A DNA stretch of 64,000 nt from Paenibacillus sp. TCA20 (GCF_000732325.1 NZ_BBIW01000005.1:62001-126000), one strand, 5' to 3'; counted from the first letter of the stretch, positions 18,784 to 27,774 are shown. Notes: a model not told the origin generated them from the sequence alone. Numbers and translations: made by a program.

Positions 18784-20037
18784 ATGAAATTAAGGGAGAA
18801 CAGAGATTTTGTTCGTTTTTGGGTTTCTTCTACAGCTTCAAGTTTTGGTACATATATAACTACGCTTGCTCTTCAGGTATTAGTGGTTGAACATTTGGGA
18901 GGGGGTGCGGTAGATTTAGGCTGGGTTTCAGCATCAAGGTGGCTTCCCTACATACTCTTAGGATTAATTGCTGGTGTTCTCGTTGATCGTTTTCACCGGA
19001 AGACTATATTGGTCATAACAGATATAGGACGTGGCATTGTTCTAATCTTTATTTGTTTAATGTCTATTTCAGGAATGATCAGTATTGGTTGGCTAATTAC
19101 CCTCTTAGTTTTGTTTGGTGTATTATCACTATTTAATGATACTGCCTACCAGTCCTTTGTGCCACAATTGGTCCCTCGTCCTTTATTAACACGTGCAAAT
19201 GCAAGGTTAGAACAAAGTTCAGCCGTCGCGGAGGCAAGTGGTCCAGCAATTGGAGGTGGACTTGTTTCATTCGTGAGTGCACCGTTTGCCCTTCTTTTTG
19301 ATGCCTTATCGTATTTGTTTTCAGGAGTATAATTGATATCAATTAAACATCCATTCTCAAAAAGAATGAATACGGAGCCTCTTGGTCAGCAAATTAAGGA
19401 AGGATTGAGATGGGTTTATCAACATCCATATCTGCGCACACTTGCTCTGAATACCCATCTATGGTTCCTCTTTCATAGTATGACAATGACAATACTAACC
19501 TCTTTTTATCTAATTGATCTTAGCCTTAATGCTACACTTCTTGGATATATCCTCAGTGCTTCCGGTGTTGGTGCAGTTGTTGGGACCTCACTATCTCATA
19601 TCGTTGGTACACGATTTGGTGTTGGACGTGGCATCACTTTTTCTCGAATTCTTTATGCACCAGCAGTTATGTTGACGGCTCTAGCTTCAACAGTTAACCA
19701 TTCTGAGTCCCAGTTCACTGTCCTCCTGTATGTGATTGTAGGACAGTTCGTTTATGGATTTGCGATGGGGATTGAGGGACCTCTTGAAATGGGATACAGA
19801 CAATATGTCACACCACCTCACCTTCAAGGTCGTATGAATGCCACACTTCGATCTATTAACCGTAGTGCTGTTGTTATTGGAGCTCCACTAGGAGGAGGAC
19901 TTGCTGAACATCTAGGTTTCACCACAGCTGTATGGATTCCGCTAGTTGGATTAGCAATATGTGGGCTATGGTTCAGCCTTTCGTCAATACGAAAAGTTCA
20001 TTTAGAAGATGACAAAATTAATCTAGATCCCCCTTGA
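18784..20037 (+). pseudogene. MFS transporter interrupted by an in-frame stop
   Basis: Two ORFs (18784-19332, 182 residues; 19333-20037, 234 residues) lie in the same frame, separated only by TAA 19330-19332. The junction reads ALSYLFSGV-stop-LISIKHPFSKR, inside the central cytoplasmic loop of a 12-helix MFS carrier. The first part has the loop-2 motif AGVLVDRFHRK; the second has helices 7-12 with PPHLQGRMNATLRSINRS. Together they give about 417 residues, the normal size. The text is more AT-rich than its neighbours, suggesting later acquisition. A single nonsense change is the simplest explanation; half-proteins are unlikely to transport. Confidence 0.8.
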
Positions 20038-20148
20038 GATACTTTATTTACATTGGAATTTCCGCTTAAGCCCATGCCTATTGTTTTCCCTCGATTTTCA
20101 AACTATGATATATTGATTTACAGAGAAAATAGGAGGATCGAGTCAGAA

Positions 20149-20967
20149 ATGGACAACCTGTTCCTGATCGGGGAGATTTCAAAGCTCTTTCAGATCGACA
20201 TTCGTACACTTCGGTACTATGACGAAATAGATTTATTTAGACCGGCGTCCGTGGACACCACTACGGGATATCGCTATTACTCAATAGATCAATTTGAACA
20301 GCTGAATACCATCCTCTATCTGAAGGCACTCGGCGTTCCGCTCAAACAAATCAAGCAGTTTCTCGATCATCGCGATATTGATCATATCCTGCAGCTCCTT
20401 CAGGAACAGCATCAAAGAACGGTAGATAAAATCAATGAGTTCACACAAATTAAGCAAAAGATAGAAAGTCGAATTCATCAAATCCAGGATGCAGCCAATG
20501 TGAATGAGCTGTATAAAATTCGTGAGATAGAGCTGCCCGAAAGAGCGATTGTAGTCCTGAAGCATAAGATACATAAGAGTGATAATTTAGAATTGCCGAT
20601 TCGTATGCTGGAGAATCAAACCAAGATGAAATCAACGATTTTTCTGGGAAAAGTAGGACTATCCATTGCATTGGAGAGCCTTATTGCAAGACGCTTTGAG
20701 GAGTATGATTCGATCTTTGTCGTTGTTGAGGAAGAGGGTAAGCCATTTCATATAGAACAGAAGCTTCTTCCTCAAAGTATGAATATTACGATTCGGTTTG
20801 CAGGTACACATGAGGATGCAGCCCCATATTATGAACAGCTGATGGATTACATTGCAGACAATGGCTATCGTATCATGGATGATGGGCTAGAGATTACGTA
20901 TATCGATTATGGTCTTACGCAGGATACGTCCAAGTTTGTAACCGAAATACAGATCCCTGTAAAATAA
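20149..20967 (+). CDS. MerR family transcriptional regulator with GyrI-like effector domain
   Basis: A 272-residue BmrR-type regulator. Residues 1-75 are the winged HTH (FLIGEISKLFQIDIRTLRYYDE; TGYRYYSIDQFEQLNTILYLK). A coiled coil (about 80-115) joins it to a GyrI-like effector-binding domain that ends the protein. Such proteins sense lipophilic drugs and activate promoters with overlong spacers. AGGAGG lies 12 bases before ATG 20149; upstream in-frame codons do not look coding. It follows the broken MFS gene by 111 bp, so that transporter may have been its target. Confidence 0.88.
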   Translation: MDNLFLIGEISKLFQIDIRTLRYYDEIDLFRPASVDTTTGYRYYSIDQFEQLNTILYLKALGVPLKQIKQFLDHRDIDHILQLLQEQHQRTVDKINEFTQIKQKIESRIHQIQDAANVNELYKIREIELPERAIVVLKHKIHKSDNLELPIRMLENQTKMKSTIFLGKVGLSIALESLIARRFEEYDSIFVVVEEEGKPFHIEQKLLPQSMNITIRFAGTHEDAAPYYEQLMDYIADNGYRIMDDGLEITYIDYGLTQDTSKFVTEIQIPVK

Positions 20968-20973
20968 CATTGA

Positions 20974-20996
20974 CCCTCCAGTAACTGGAGGGTTTA
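20974..20996 (+). terminator. Terminator after MerR gene
   Basis: CCCTCCA (20974-20980), loop GTAAC, TGGAGGG (20986-20992), then TTTATT. Confidence 0.8.
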
Positions 20997-21036
20997 TTCT
21001 GTGTTTAACAAAAACCCAAATAGGAGAGGAAATCAA

Positions 21037-21720
21037 GTGATAGGAACGATTGTAAATGTAGCAACGATCCTGGTGGGAAGTGCACTGGGAAGTATATTTA
21101 AGAAGGGAGTCGGGGAGCGCTACCAGGACATTTTGATGCAGGCGATGGGGCTGGCTGTTACCGCACTTGGCATTAGCTCCATCGTTAAATATTTGCCTGA
21201 CAGTCATTATCCTGTACTGTTCATCGTCAGTCTAGCGGTAGGTGGTCTGATTGGAGAGAGGCTGAATCTTGAGAGCAGCTTCAAAAGCGCAGTATCCCGC
21301 ATCTCGAAAGGGAATCTGGCAGAAGGTTTAACGACAGCGATCATGCTGTTCTGTATCGGTACATTATCCATTGTGGGACCTATTGAAAGTGCACTGAACG
21401 GTAATCATACTTACCTGCTGTCCAATGCAATGTTAGATGGGATCACGTCCATGGTGCTGGCATCCACCTTTGGCTTTGGAATTGCCTGGTCAGCTGCTGT
21501 GCTGTTCTGCTGGCAGGGATTAATTTATGTGCTCGCAGGTGCGGTAGCTGGTTATATTACGCCCGAGCTGCTCACCGAAATTTCGATCGTAGGCGGCGTG
21601 CTTATTCTTAGTTCCGGGCTCAGCATTAAGGGTATCAAGCATTTCAAAACGATGAATATGATCCCAGCGTTGTTCATCCCCGTCATTTTTATCGTCATTA
21701 AGAATATGCTCGGGCTGTAA
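21037..21720 (+). CDS. DUF554 family membrane protein
   Basis: A 227-residue protein with about seven hydrophobic helices, family DUF554 (YdfK/YqgA-like), possibly a transporter but unproven. Recognition: IGTIVNVATILVGSALG at the N-terminus, the LNGNHTYLLSNAMLDGITS-like segment (here SALNGNHTYLLSNAMLD), and GGVLILSSGLSIKGIKHFKTMNM. Start GTG 21037 follows AGGAGAGGA; the earlier in-frame GTG 21001 sits right behind the MerR terminator and lacks a ribosome site. Convergent with the aldo/keto reductase gene. Confidence 0.88.
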   Translation: MIGTIVNVATILVGSALGSIFKKGVGERYQDILMQAMGLAVTALGISSIVKYLPDSHYPVLFIVSLAVGGLIGERLNLESSFKSAVSRISKGNLAEGLTTAIMLFCIGTLSIVGPIESALNGNHTYLLSNAMLDGITSMVLASTFGFGIAWSAAVLFCWQGLIYVLAGAVAGYITPELLTEISIVGGVLILSSGLSIKGIKHFKTMNMIPALFIPVIFIVIKNMLGL

Positions 21721-21762
21721 TATATTTAGTAGTTTAGAGCTGGACGGATTGCTAGTCGGAAC

Positions 21763-22761
21763 TTACTTGAATCGATAAGCCCTGGGCTCGTCAAACCAGA
21801 AGCTGCCGTCTTGAGAAAAGTCGATATAAGGACTAGGGGATATCTCCTCAACTCGTCTTATTTCCTCTTCCGTAAGTTTGATATCGAGTGCCTTAAGATT
21901 GCTATGTAGCTGTTGTTCATTTCTAACTCCAATTACGGGAATCACACTTGGCCGATGAAGCAGCCAGGCAAGAGCAAATTGACCGAGTGTAATTCCTTTG
22001 GCCTCAGCAATTTCAGCGAGTTTGTCCACTTTAGCCAGCTTATCACGATTCACTGGAGCTTCTGTATCCATCCGTTCACCGCGAGAATTTGATGGAAGGG
22101 GTTGTCCGCTGCGATATTTGCCGGATAACCAGCCCCCATCTAATGGAGAGTAAGCTAATGTTGACAATCCATGCCGCTCGGAGACAGGTAAGATCTCCTG
22201 TTCAATATAACGATTGAACATGTTGTAGGATGGCTGATTGGTGACAAAGCGCTCCAAATTCATCTTCTCACTGACCCACAGGGATTCAACAATACGCCAA
22301 GCTTCAAAATTCGAACATCCAATGTATCGTACTTTGCCTTGAGTAACGAGATCATCCATCGCACGAAGAGTTTCGTCAAGCGGAGTGTATGGATCCGGGC
22401 GGTGGATCTGATACAAATCGATGTAATCCGTATTCAGTCGCTTCAAGCTTGCCTCTACCTGCCGCATAATGCGATATCGACTGGCTCCTTCACCATTGAC
22501 GCCTTCGGCGGTCCGTACTTTAAACTTGGTCGCAACGATGAATTGATCCCGTCTTCCATGAAGCGCCTTGCCAATAATCTCCTCTGTCGTTCCTTTACCA
22601 TATGTATCTGCCGTATCAATGAAATTAATCCCCGAACCCAGCACCTTGTCAATGATAGACAGAGAGCTGCTCTCATCCATATCCCAGGCACCATATGTCA
22701 TTGTACCGAGACAGAGTCTGGATACTTGCAAACCACTTCTTCCGAGATAAGTGTATTCCAT
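21763..22761 (-). CDS. Aldo/keto reductase
   Basis: A 332-residue NADPH-dependent oxidoreductase of the AKR superfamily, (beta/alpha)8 barrel. Catalytic tetrad regions are FIDTADTYGKG (Asp, Tyr), VATKFKV (Lys) and DLYQIHRPDP (His). The C-terminal IPVIGVRNEQQLHSNL is the cofactor phosphate-binding loop. It reduces aldehydes or ketones; substrate unknown. AGGAGG lies upstream of ATG 22761. It is a monocistronic gene, and a second, distant AKR lies at 34786. Confidence 0.92.
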   Translation of the reverse strand: MEYTYLGRSGLQVSRLCLGTMTYGAWDMDESSSLSIIDKVLGSGINFIDTADTYGKGTTEEIIGKALHGRRDQFIVATKFKVRTAEGVNGEGASRYRIMRQVEASLKRLNTDYIDLYQIHRPDPYTPLDETLRAMDDLVTQGKVRYIGCSNFEAWRIVESLWVSEKMNLERFVTNQPSYNMFNRYIEQEILPVSERHGLSTLAYSPLDGGWLSGKYRSGQPLPSNSRGERMDTEAPVNRDKLAKVDKLAEIAEAKGITLGQFALAWLLHRPSVIPVIGVRNEQQLHSNLKALDIKLTEEEIRRVEEISPSPYIDFSQDGSFWFDEPRAYRFK

Positions 22762-23030
22762 TTTGCATACCTCCTGTATTCCTGGATTAGGTTTTTCATC
22801 TTATACGATATCCGTTAACATGTGATTTTGTCAAAATCAGCCAGTTTCCAACATAACGTGAAGCGTTGTTGCTTCTGTAGTTGTTATACTTTACCTTTCG
22901 AAGCAGTCCATTTATAATTTGTTTAGCAGGAGAATGCATGTTCTTATTATTTTCTTGATTTCGGAACACAGGATTCCTTCATACGCAAGCAAGCATACAT
23001 ATCGGGACTCAAAGAATAGGGAGGAATTAA

Positions 23031-23633
23031 ATGTTGGCCGTAATTTATGCCATAGTGGCAGCCATCATGATTGTCATCGCCGCTAGAATTATTATCCGTA
23101 TATCGAGAAGGCGCAGGCGAAGGGAGCTTAATCCTTACAAGATCACTATTAAAGACATCGATCGTATGGAAGATGGCAAGGATTTCGAAGAATATTTGTT
23201 TCGCTTATTTCTCGCCTTGGGATACGAAGATGCTTACAAGACCGTGAGCAGCCGGGATTTTGGAGCGGATCTGGTGTTTACCGATCGGAATGGGAATCGG
23301 GCAATTATTCAGGCCAAGCGATATGCAGTTAGTAATCCGGTAGGGCTGTCTGCTGTACAGGAGATATATAGTGCGATGCCATTTTACAGGGCCCAGAAGT
23401 CTATCGTTATTACATCTGGCATTTATACGGATGCTTGCTTGAAGCTGGCAGGATATAATGGTGTAAGGCTGCTGGACCGCGAGGATTTAATTGACATTAT
23501 GAATGATCTTCGCAGCCGGCATGAGGATGCAGCAATGGATTTAATAGAAGCAGAGCCGGAACGACTGCTCGATTCATGGGATGATTACTTGAGAGACAAG
23601 CAGTATAAAAAAGAGCGTTTGCTGAGAGGGTGA
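23031..23633 (+). CDS. Membrane-anchored Mrr-like restriction endonuclease domain protein
   Basis: A 200-residue protein with an N-terminal transmembrane helix (about 2-24), a strongly basic stretch (RISRRRRRRE) and a Mrr_cat domain (about 40-155). The nuclease motif is seen as GKDFEEYLFRLFLALGYED, then DFGADLVFTD and IIQAKRY, giving the D-(E/Q)xK metal site of the PD-(D/E)xK fold. Mrr-type proteins cut methylated DNA, but small TM-linked Mrr_cat proteins are common and not known to restrict phage. The nuclease would be on the cytoplasmic face. It is 3 bp from the following GNAT gene, so they are co-transcribed. Confidence 0.85.
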   Translation: MLAVIYAIVAAIMIVIAARIIIRISRRRRRRELNPYKITIKDIDRMEDGKDFEEYLFRLFLALGYEDAYKTVSSRDFGADLVFTDRNGNRAIIQAKRYAVSNPVGLSAVQEIYSAMPFYRAQKSIVITSGIYTDACLKLAGYNGVRLLDREDLIDIMNDLRSRHEDAAMDLIEAEPERLLDSWDDYLRDKQYKKERLLRG

Positions 23634-23636
23634 GGT

Positions 23637-24176
23637 ATGATGGAACAAAGAACGACGGACAGGCTGGTATTACGGTCCTTGGACCGACAGGACGCTGCTG
23701 CAATGGAAGCCTTGCTGACTGAAAAGGATATTGCAAGTACGACATTAAACATTCCTTATCCCTATCCTGCAGGAACTGCCGAAGCTTTTATAGTACGGAG
23801 GCAAGCCATTCAGTCTAAGGGAGATGGGTATTCCTTTGCCGTTCTTGATGCACTGACAACCGAGTTCATGGGCGTCGTGGGGTTGCAGGTTAACCGTAAT
23901 CACAATCATGCTGAGCTTGCTTATTGGATTGGCAAACCGTTTTGGGGACAGGGATATGGTACGGAAGCGGCTCAATGTGTACTCCAATTTGCTTTTTACG
24001 ATCTGCAATTAAATCGGGTTTGGGCAGCAGCGTTAGTTCGTAATCCTGCTTCTTCCACAGTCATGAGAAAGATTGGCATGAAGCTAGAGGGGACATTCCC
24101 GCAGCATGTGATGAAGTGGGGACAATATGAGGACTTGGAGTATTACGGCATATTGGCTTCTGAGTACAAGGAATGA
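23637..24176 (+). CDS. GNAT acetyltransferase (RimJ/RimL type)
   Basis: A 179-residue acetyl-CoA-dependent N-acetyltransferase. Features: TDRLVLRSLDRQDAAAM at the N-terminus, ELAYWIGKPFWGQGYGTEA (acetyl-CoA pyrophosphate loop Q/RxxGxG/A-like), and NPASSTVMRKIGMKLEG, typical of the RimJ/RimL subgroup. It starts 3 bp after the Mrr-like gene. Tandem ATG codons at 23637 and 23640 are both usable with GAGGGTGAGG. Likely substrates are protein N-termini or small amines; unknown here. Confidence 0.9.
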   Translation: MMEQRTTDRLVLRSLDRQDAAAMEALLTEKDIASTTLNIPYPYPAGTAEAFIVRRQAIQSKGDGYSFAVLDALTTEFMGVVGLQVNRNHNHAELAYWIGKPFWGQGYGTEAAQCVLQFAFYDLQLNRVWAAALVRNPASSTVMRKIGMKLEGTFPQHVMKWGQYEDLEYYGILASEYKE

Positions 24177-24237
24177 CTGTACAACCATTTTTCCATCATT
24201 TACAATAAGAACAGTCTATACATACGAGGTGAAGAGG

Positions 24238-24267
24238 ATGGCATTCCGTATCGTTCGAAGTAATTAA
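24238..24267 (+). CDS. Leader peptide MAFRIVRSN upstream of ABC exporter
   Basis: A 9-codon ORF, ATG 24238 to TAA 24267, with an excellent ribosome site (GAGGTGAAG, 24227-24233). Its last codons overlap the first strand of a large RNA fold (24263-24338), and a U-tailed hairpin lies further down, before the ABC exporter. This is the layout of ribosome-stalling leader peptides that control antibiotic-resistance genes. It is my inference; the peptide itself has not been matched to a known one. Confidence 0.6.
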   Translation: MAFRIVRSN

Positions 24268-24338
24268 TCATCGGGCTGGGTAAAACGCGTACCAGCCGCC
24301 AAGGGGGCAGTCTGCCCTTTGGCCGAGTGTTGATTAAT
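24263..24338 (+). promoter_or_regulatory. Structured attenuator RNA (three-way junction)
   Basis: Outer stem ATTAATCA (24263-24270) with TGATTAAT (24331-24338), extended by TCGG/CCGA. Inside it are hairpin GGCTGG (24274-24279) with CCAGCC (24292-24297), and hairpin GCCAAGGGGGCAG (24298-24310) with CTGCCCTTTGGC (24312-24323). No U-run follows, so it is not a terminator. GCCAAGG (24298-24304) is also an exact complement of CCTTGGC (24456-24462), the 3' arm of the downstream terminator, so it may act as antiterminator. Confidence 0.6.
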
Positions 24339-24422
24339 GACTAGAACGGTGCCCGGAATTGACCATTTTTATAAAAAGAGTCAAGGGACACTGCAAGAGG
24401 ACAAATACGCCTATGGCCGGAG

Positions 24423-24469
24423 AGCCAGGGTTCATTTGTCACTGCTATGGTGCTTCCTTGGCTTTTTTT
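24423..24469 (+). terminator. Candidate regulated terminator in ABC exporter leader
   Basis: AGCCAGGG (24423-24430) pairs with CCTTGGCT (24456-24463, one G-U), followed by a T-run to 24469. A competing stem GACAAAT (24400-24406) with ATTTGTC (24434-24440) would disrupt it. It lies 30 bp before the coding start. Confidence 0.6.
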
Positions 24470-24498
24470 ACATTTCACTGATGGAGGTTAGACGTGTC

Positions 24499-26214
24499 TT
24501 GTTGAAGAGCTGTGTAAAGCATTTTAGATGGATGATTGTCATATATATTCTGATTGGATTTGCCATTCAATACTTAGAAGCACTGGGGATCCAAATGTTC
24601 CAGCAATTACTGGATACCATTATTACTGTGGAGCATATCGAAGAAATGATATGGTTCATCATCCTCTATGGTGCGGTGCTCATCGGATTGACTATTCTGA
24701 ATTATGTCGATGAATATCCAAATACCTATTTATCAAACAGCATTGTTGAGAAACTAAAGATCTTCGCATTAACCAAAGTGTCCAAAATTGATTATGCATC
24801 GTATCAAAGTATTGGAACCGGCGAGATGATCAAGGTGATTGAGAACGGAGCTCAGGCAGGAGGCAAAATGCTGCATTCGTTCTACCTCACCATATTTCAT
24901 GAGTTGCTTCCAAAGATTGCGTTCAGCCTGTTATTTATCGGATTATATAATATCCATATTATGTTCATTATTTTAGCCGGCTACGTGCTTGTATTCGTAA
25001 TGACGCACTTGCTGCTTAAGACCCTCTATCGTGTGAAAGCATCGCTGATCGCAGATCAGGAGCAAATGTCGAGATACACCGTTCGCGGATTTATGGAGCT
25101 GGTTGTGTTTCGCTTGAATAGGCGTTATCAGAGAGAAATCGATCGAATGACTCGTACATCGGGTCAAATCATCAAGAGAAGTACTCAGATTAGACTTGTG
25201 CATGAAGCATTTTTTGCGATTTTTGCTCTGTTTGTTAATGTGATCAAGATCGGAGTTATCTTCTACGGTGCGAACCAAATCATTGCAGGTGACTTGTCTA
25301 TTGGTGTCATTGTTGCGATGATCATGTTCATTGATCAAGTATATATGCCAATTGCAATCTTCAATGTGCTGTATGTGGATTACAAGCTGGACCGGGTTAC
25401 TTATTCGCGGTTTGAAGCTTTCCTGAACAAACCAGAGGATCAGAATCTAGATATCGGCATTTCAATTAGTGCCCTGAGAGGAAGAATTGAGTTTGATAAG
25501 GTCACTTACGATTATGAGAATCATCGAATCTTAAACGAGGTTAGCTTTACAATTGAGCAGGGCAGCTCGGTTGCCATTGCCGGCATGAGTGGGAGTGGTA
25601 AATCAACCATCGTCAAGCTGATGACGGGCCTGCTCAAGAAAAAATCCGGCAGAATATTAATCGATGGGATTAATATTGACGAGCTTCATCTTCATCATCT
25701 GTATGATCAGTTGTCCTACATTTCGCAGGAGCCCCCGATTTTTGATACGACGATTCGTCATAATCTGCTGCTGCCGAATCACTGCGATGAAGACTTATAT
25801 GAATTGCTGGATAAGGTTGGCTTGAAAAATAAAGTGAGAGGACTTCCTCAGCAGCTGGACACTTGGGTGAGGGAAAGAGGGACCAAATTGTCTGGCGGGG
25901 AGAAGCAAAGGCTTGCTTTTGCCCGGATTATGGGTCAGCAGCGTCCGCTTGTAATTCTGGACGAACCAGTGTCTGCGCTGGACAATATTCTAGAGAAGCA
26001 GATTATGCGTGAGATGCTGCATATGTTCAAGGAGAAGACGATGCTTGTGGTTGCACATCGGCTTAGCTTCATCAAGGATGTTGATAAAATACTATTAGTG
26101 AAAGACGGAGCGATTGAAGATGCAGGGAGTTTCGAGGAGCTCATGTGTCGCAGCAACTATTTTCAGGAATTATGGAACAAGGAGCATCAAAACACCTTTC
26201 AAAAAGTTCAATAA
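24499..26214 (+). CDS. ABC exporter, fused membrane and ATPase domains
   Basis: A 571-residue type IV (ABC-B) half exporter that works as a homodimer or with an unlinked partner. Six transmembrane helices occupy about 1-300. The nucleotide-binding domain has Walker A GMSGSGKST, Q-loop SYISQEPPIF, signature LSGGEKQR, Walker B LVILDEPVSALD and switch histidine VVAHRLS, all consensus. TTG 24499 is preferred: GGAGGT lies 10 bases upstream, whereas ATG 24337 lies in the leader RNA stem and ATG 24481 lacks a ribosome site. The leader ORF and terminator upstream suggest drug-induced expression. Confidence 0.92.
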   Translation: MLKSCVKHFRWMIVIYILIGFAIQYLEALGIQMFQQLLDTIITVEHIEEMIWFIILYGAVLIGLTILNYVDEYPNTYLSNSIVEKLKIFALTKVSKIDYASYQSIGTGEMIKVIENGAQAGGKMLHSFYLTIFHELLPKIAFSLLFIGLYNIHIMFIILAGYVLVFVMTHLLLKTLYRVKASLIADQEQMSRYTVRGFMELVVFRLNRRYQREIDRMTRTSGQIIKRSTQIRLVHEAFFAIFALFVNVIKIGVIFYGANQIIAGDLSIGVIVAMIMFIDQVYMPIAIFNVLYVDYKLDRVTYSRFEAFLNKPEDQNLDIGISISALRGRIEFDKVTYDYENHRILNEVSFTIEQGSSVAIAGMSGSGKSTIVKLMTGLLKKKSGRILIDGINIDELHLHHLYDQLSYISQEPPIFDTTIRHNLLLPNHCDEDLYELLDKVGLKNKVRGLPQQLDTWVRERGTKLSGGEKQRLAFARIMGQQRPLVILDEPVSALDNILEKQIMREMLHMFKEKTMLVVAHRLSFIKDVDKILLVKDGAIEDAGSFEELMCRSNYFQELWNKEHQNTFQKVQ

Positions 26215-26228
26215 GATATAGAAACAGG

Positions 26229-26257
26229 AAAAAGGCTGCCTTCTGGGCAGCCTTTTT
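26229..26257. terminator. Bidirectional terminator between ABC and MFS genes
   Basis: AAAAA, GGCTGCC (26234-26240), loop TTCTG, GGCAGCC (26246-26252), TTTTT. Symmetric A and T tracts serve both convergent genes. Confidence 0.95.
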
Positions 26258-26263
26258 GTATTT

Positions 26264-27511
26264 TTAATGCGTATCTTCATTAACAGCAGGTTTACCGACT
26301 TCAACCAGCACTTTGTTTCCAATAAGAGTGAATACCAATACCAGCAGCAATATGCCGGTTCCCATCAGCAGCCATTCTATAGCGACGACATCCGCAACGG
26401 GGCCAAATACAAGCATGCCAAGCGGCATCATCGAAGTGGATATCATCGTGAGGACACCAAACACTCTTCCCAGATAGTCGGGCTCTACTTTTTCTTGCAG
26501 GAGGACAGTGAATGGCGTATTAAAGAAAGGCATTGCGAGTCCAAACAAGCTCATAAAGGTTAAGTAAATGGCGAAGATCGGGACTACGCCAAGTGCGATC
26601 GTACATGCTCCCATCATCAAGCCTGCCATCGCCATGGTATGGATTTTGTTTTTGAACCCGCCCCAGGTTGCGAGCAATATTCCTCCGATCATCATGCCAA
26701 TCGCAAATGTAATTTCAATAGCGGTTAATCTCCATACATCACTTCCAAAGGTTCTTGTAACCTGCAAAGGTGTGAGAAAAGCAGCAGGTGCAGCAAGAAC
26801 GTTAAATAATGCGACATAAACGAAAAATTTCTTCAGGAAGGTGTGATCGCCAATATATTTAATACCTTTTTTCAAATCTTCCAAATAGCTGGTAGTTTGA
26901 TCCTGCATCGCCTTGGTATGCGCAGAAACACGAAGGAAGAACAAGAGAGTAAGAATCGCAATTAGTGCCGTAACGACGTCGATAAAGAAAATGACTTCAA
27001 TGCTGGCCTTCGTAAGCAATGCTGCGCTTGCCATAGGAGATATGATCATGATGAAGGCTTGGATACTTCCGTTAATTCCGTTAACTCTGGTTAATTGATC
27101 CTCTGGTACAAACTGTGGAAGAATGGCCCCTACTGCCGGAGTCTGTATCCCTGTGCCGACCGCCCGAATTGCAGACATCACGAAGAGCAGCCAAATGGCC
27201 TCGTAACCAAGCAGGAACAACACAGCAAGTACCAGTGTCGATAGGGCAATCATGGAGTCTGCGAGCATAATCAAGAGCTTCCGGTTATACCGGTCTGCCC
27301 ATACTCCTGCAAAGGGGGATAGGAAGAAGGCAGGAACAAATCCGCAAATAATGGAGATGGTCATCATAATGCCGGATTGGGTCTCCAAAGTGATATACCA
27401 CATGATGGCATACTGAACCAGCGAGGAGCCGAATAGCGAAATGGTCTGGCTGGTTAAGAATAGGGCGGTGTTCTTTTTCCAGGCGTTAGCAACTCCATTG
27501 TTACTTACCAT
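26264..27511 (-). CDS. MFS transporter, MefA/DHA3-like
   Basis: A 415-residue, 12-helix drug:H+ antiporter of the DHA3 group that includes macrolide exporters. Signature pieces are FLSPFAGVWADRYNRKLLIMLADS (motif A), IRAVGTGIQTPAVGAILPQFVPEDQLTRVNG and LLQEKVEPDYLGRVFGVL. ATG 27511 is chosen because AAAGGA precedes it by 11 bases; the ATG at 27523 overlaps that site. Convergent with the ABC exporter. Substrate cannot be inferred from sequence. It has no leader ORF that I can find. Confidence 0.9.
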   Translation of the reverse strand: MVSNNGVANAWKKNTALFLTSQTISLFGSSLVQYAIMWYITLETQSGIMMTISIICGFVPAFFLSPFAGVWADRYNRKLLIMLADSMIALSTLVLAVLFLLGYEAIWLLFVMSAIRAVGTGIQTPAVGAILPQFVPEDQLTRVNGINGSIQAFIMIISPMASAALLTKASIEVIFFIDVVTALIAILTLLFFLRVSAHTKAMQDQTTSYLEDLKKGIKYIGDHTFLKKFFVYVALFNVLAAPAAFLTPLQVTRTFGSDVWRLTAIEITFAIGMMIGGILLATWGGFKNKIHTMAMAGLMMGACTIALGVVPIFAIYLTFMSLFGLAMPFFNTPFTVLLQEKVEPDYLGRVFGVLTMISTSMMPLGMLVFGPVADVVAIEWLLMGTGILLLVLVFTLIGNKVLVEVGKPAVNEDTH

Positions 27512-27600
27512 GTGTGCAAGCATCCTTTACTATTATATTGGTTTAAGCCCTGAAGATTTAGTTGTTTAACTGTACATTGTTTGCTCAACTTATAGCCTGA

Positions 27601-27774
27601 TGGGAGGGCTCAATAGGAGTAGTGAATTGGACGGATGATCTGCAATCCGAAAATGTCCCATTGGATTATAACACGATGACTGCACCAGGAATAGCAGGTA
27701 TTTACATTTATAGTGTTTATGCTTCCTGGGACAAGGGAAGTGCCAGCTATATGTTTACAATTAGAGTCGAATAG
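27601..27774 (+). pseudogene. C-terminal remnant of an unidentified protein
   Basis: An open segment of about 57 codons (WEGSIGVVNWTDD ... YMFTIRVE) ending at TAG 27772 reads like a beta-sheet C-terminal domain: VPLDYNTMTAPGIAGIY followed by WDKGSASYMFTIRVE. It opens right after a stop at 27598 and has no convincing start; GTG 27622 has AGGAG only 3 bases before it. It is best seen as the tail of a decayed or deleted secreted or surface gene. I do not recognise the family. Confidence 0.45.

Noticed and set aside
24298..24323. GC-rich hairpin as a stand-alone terminator
   Set aside because: No U-run follows; kept as part of the attenuator fold instead.
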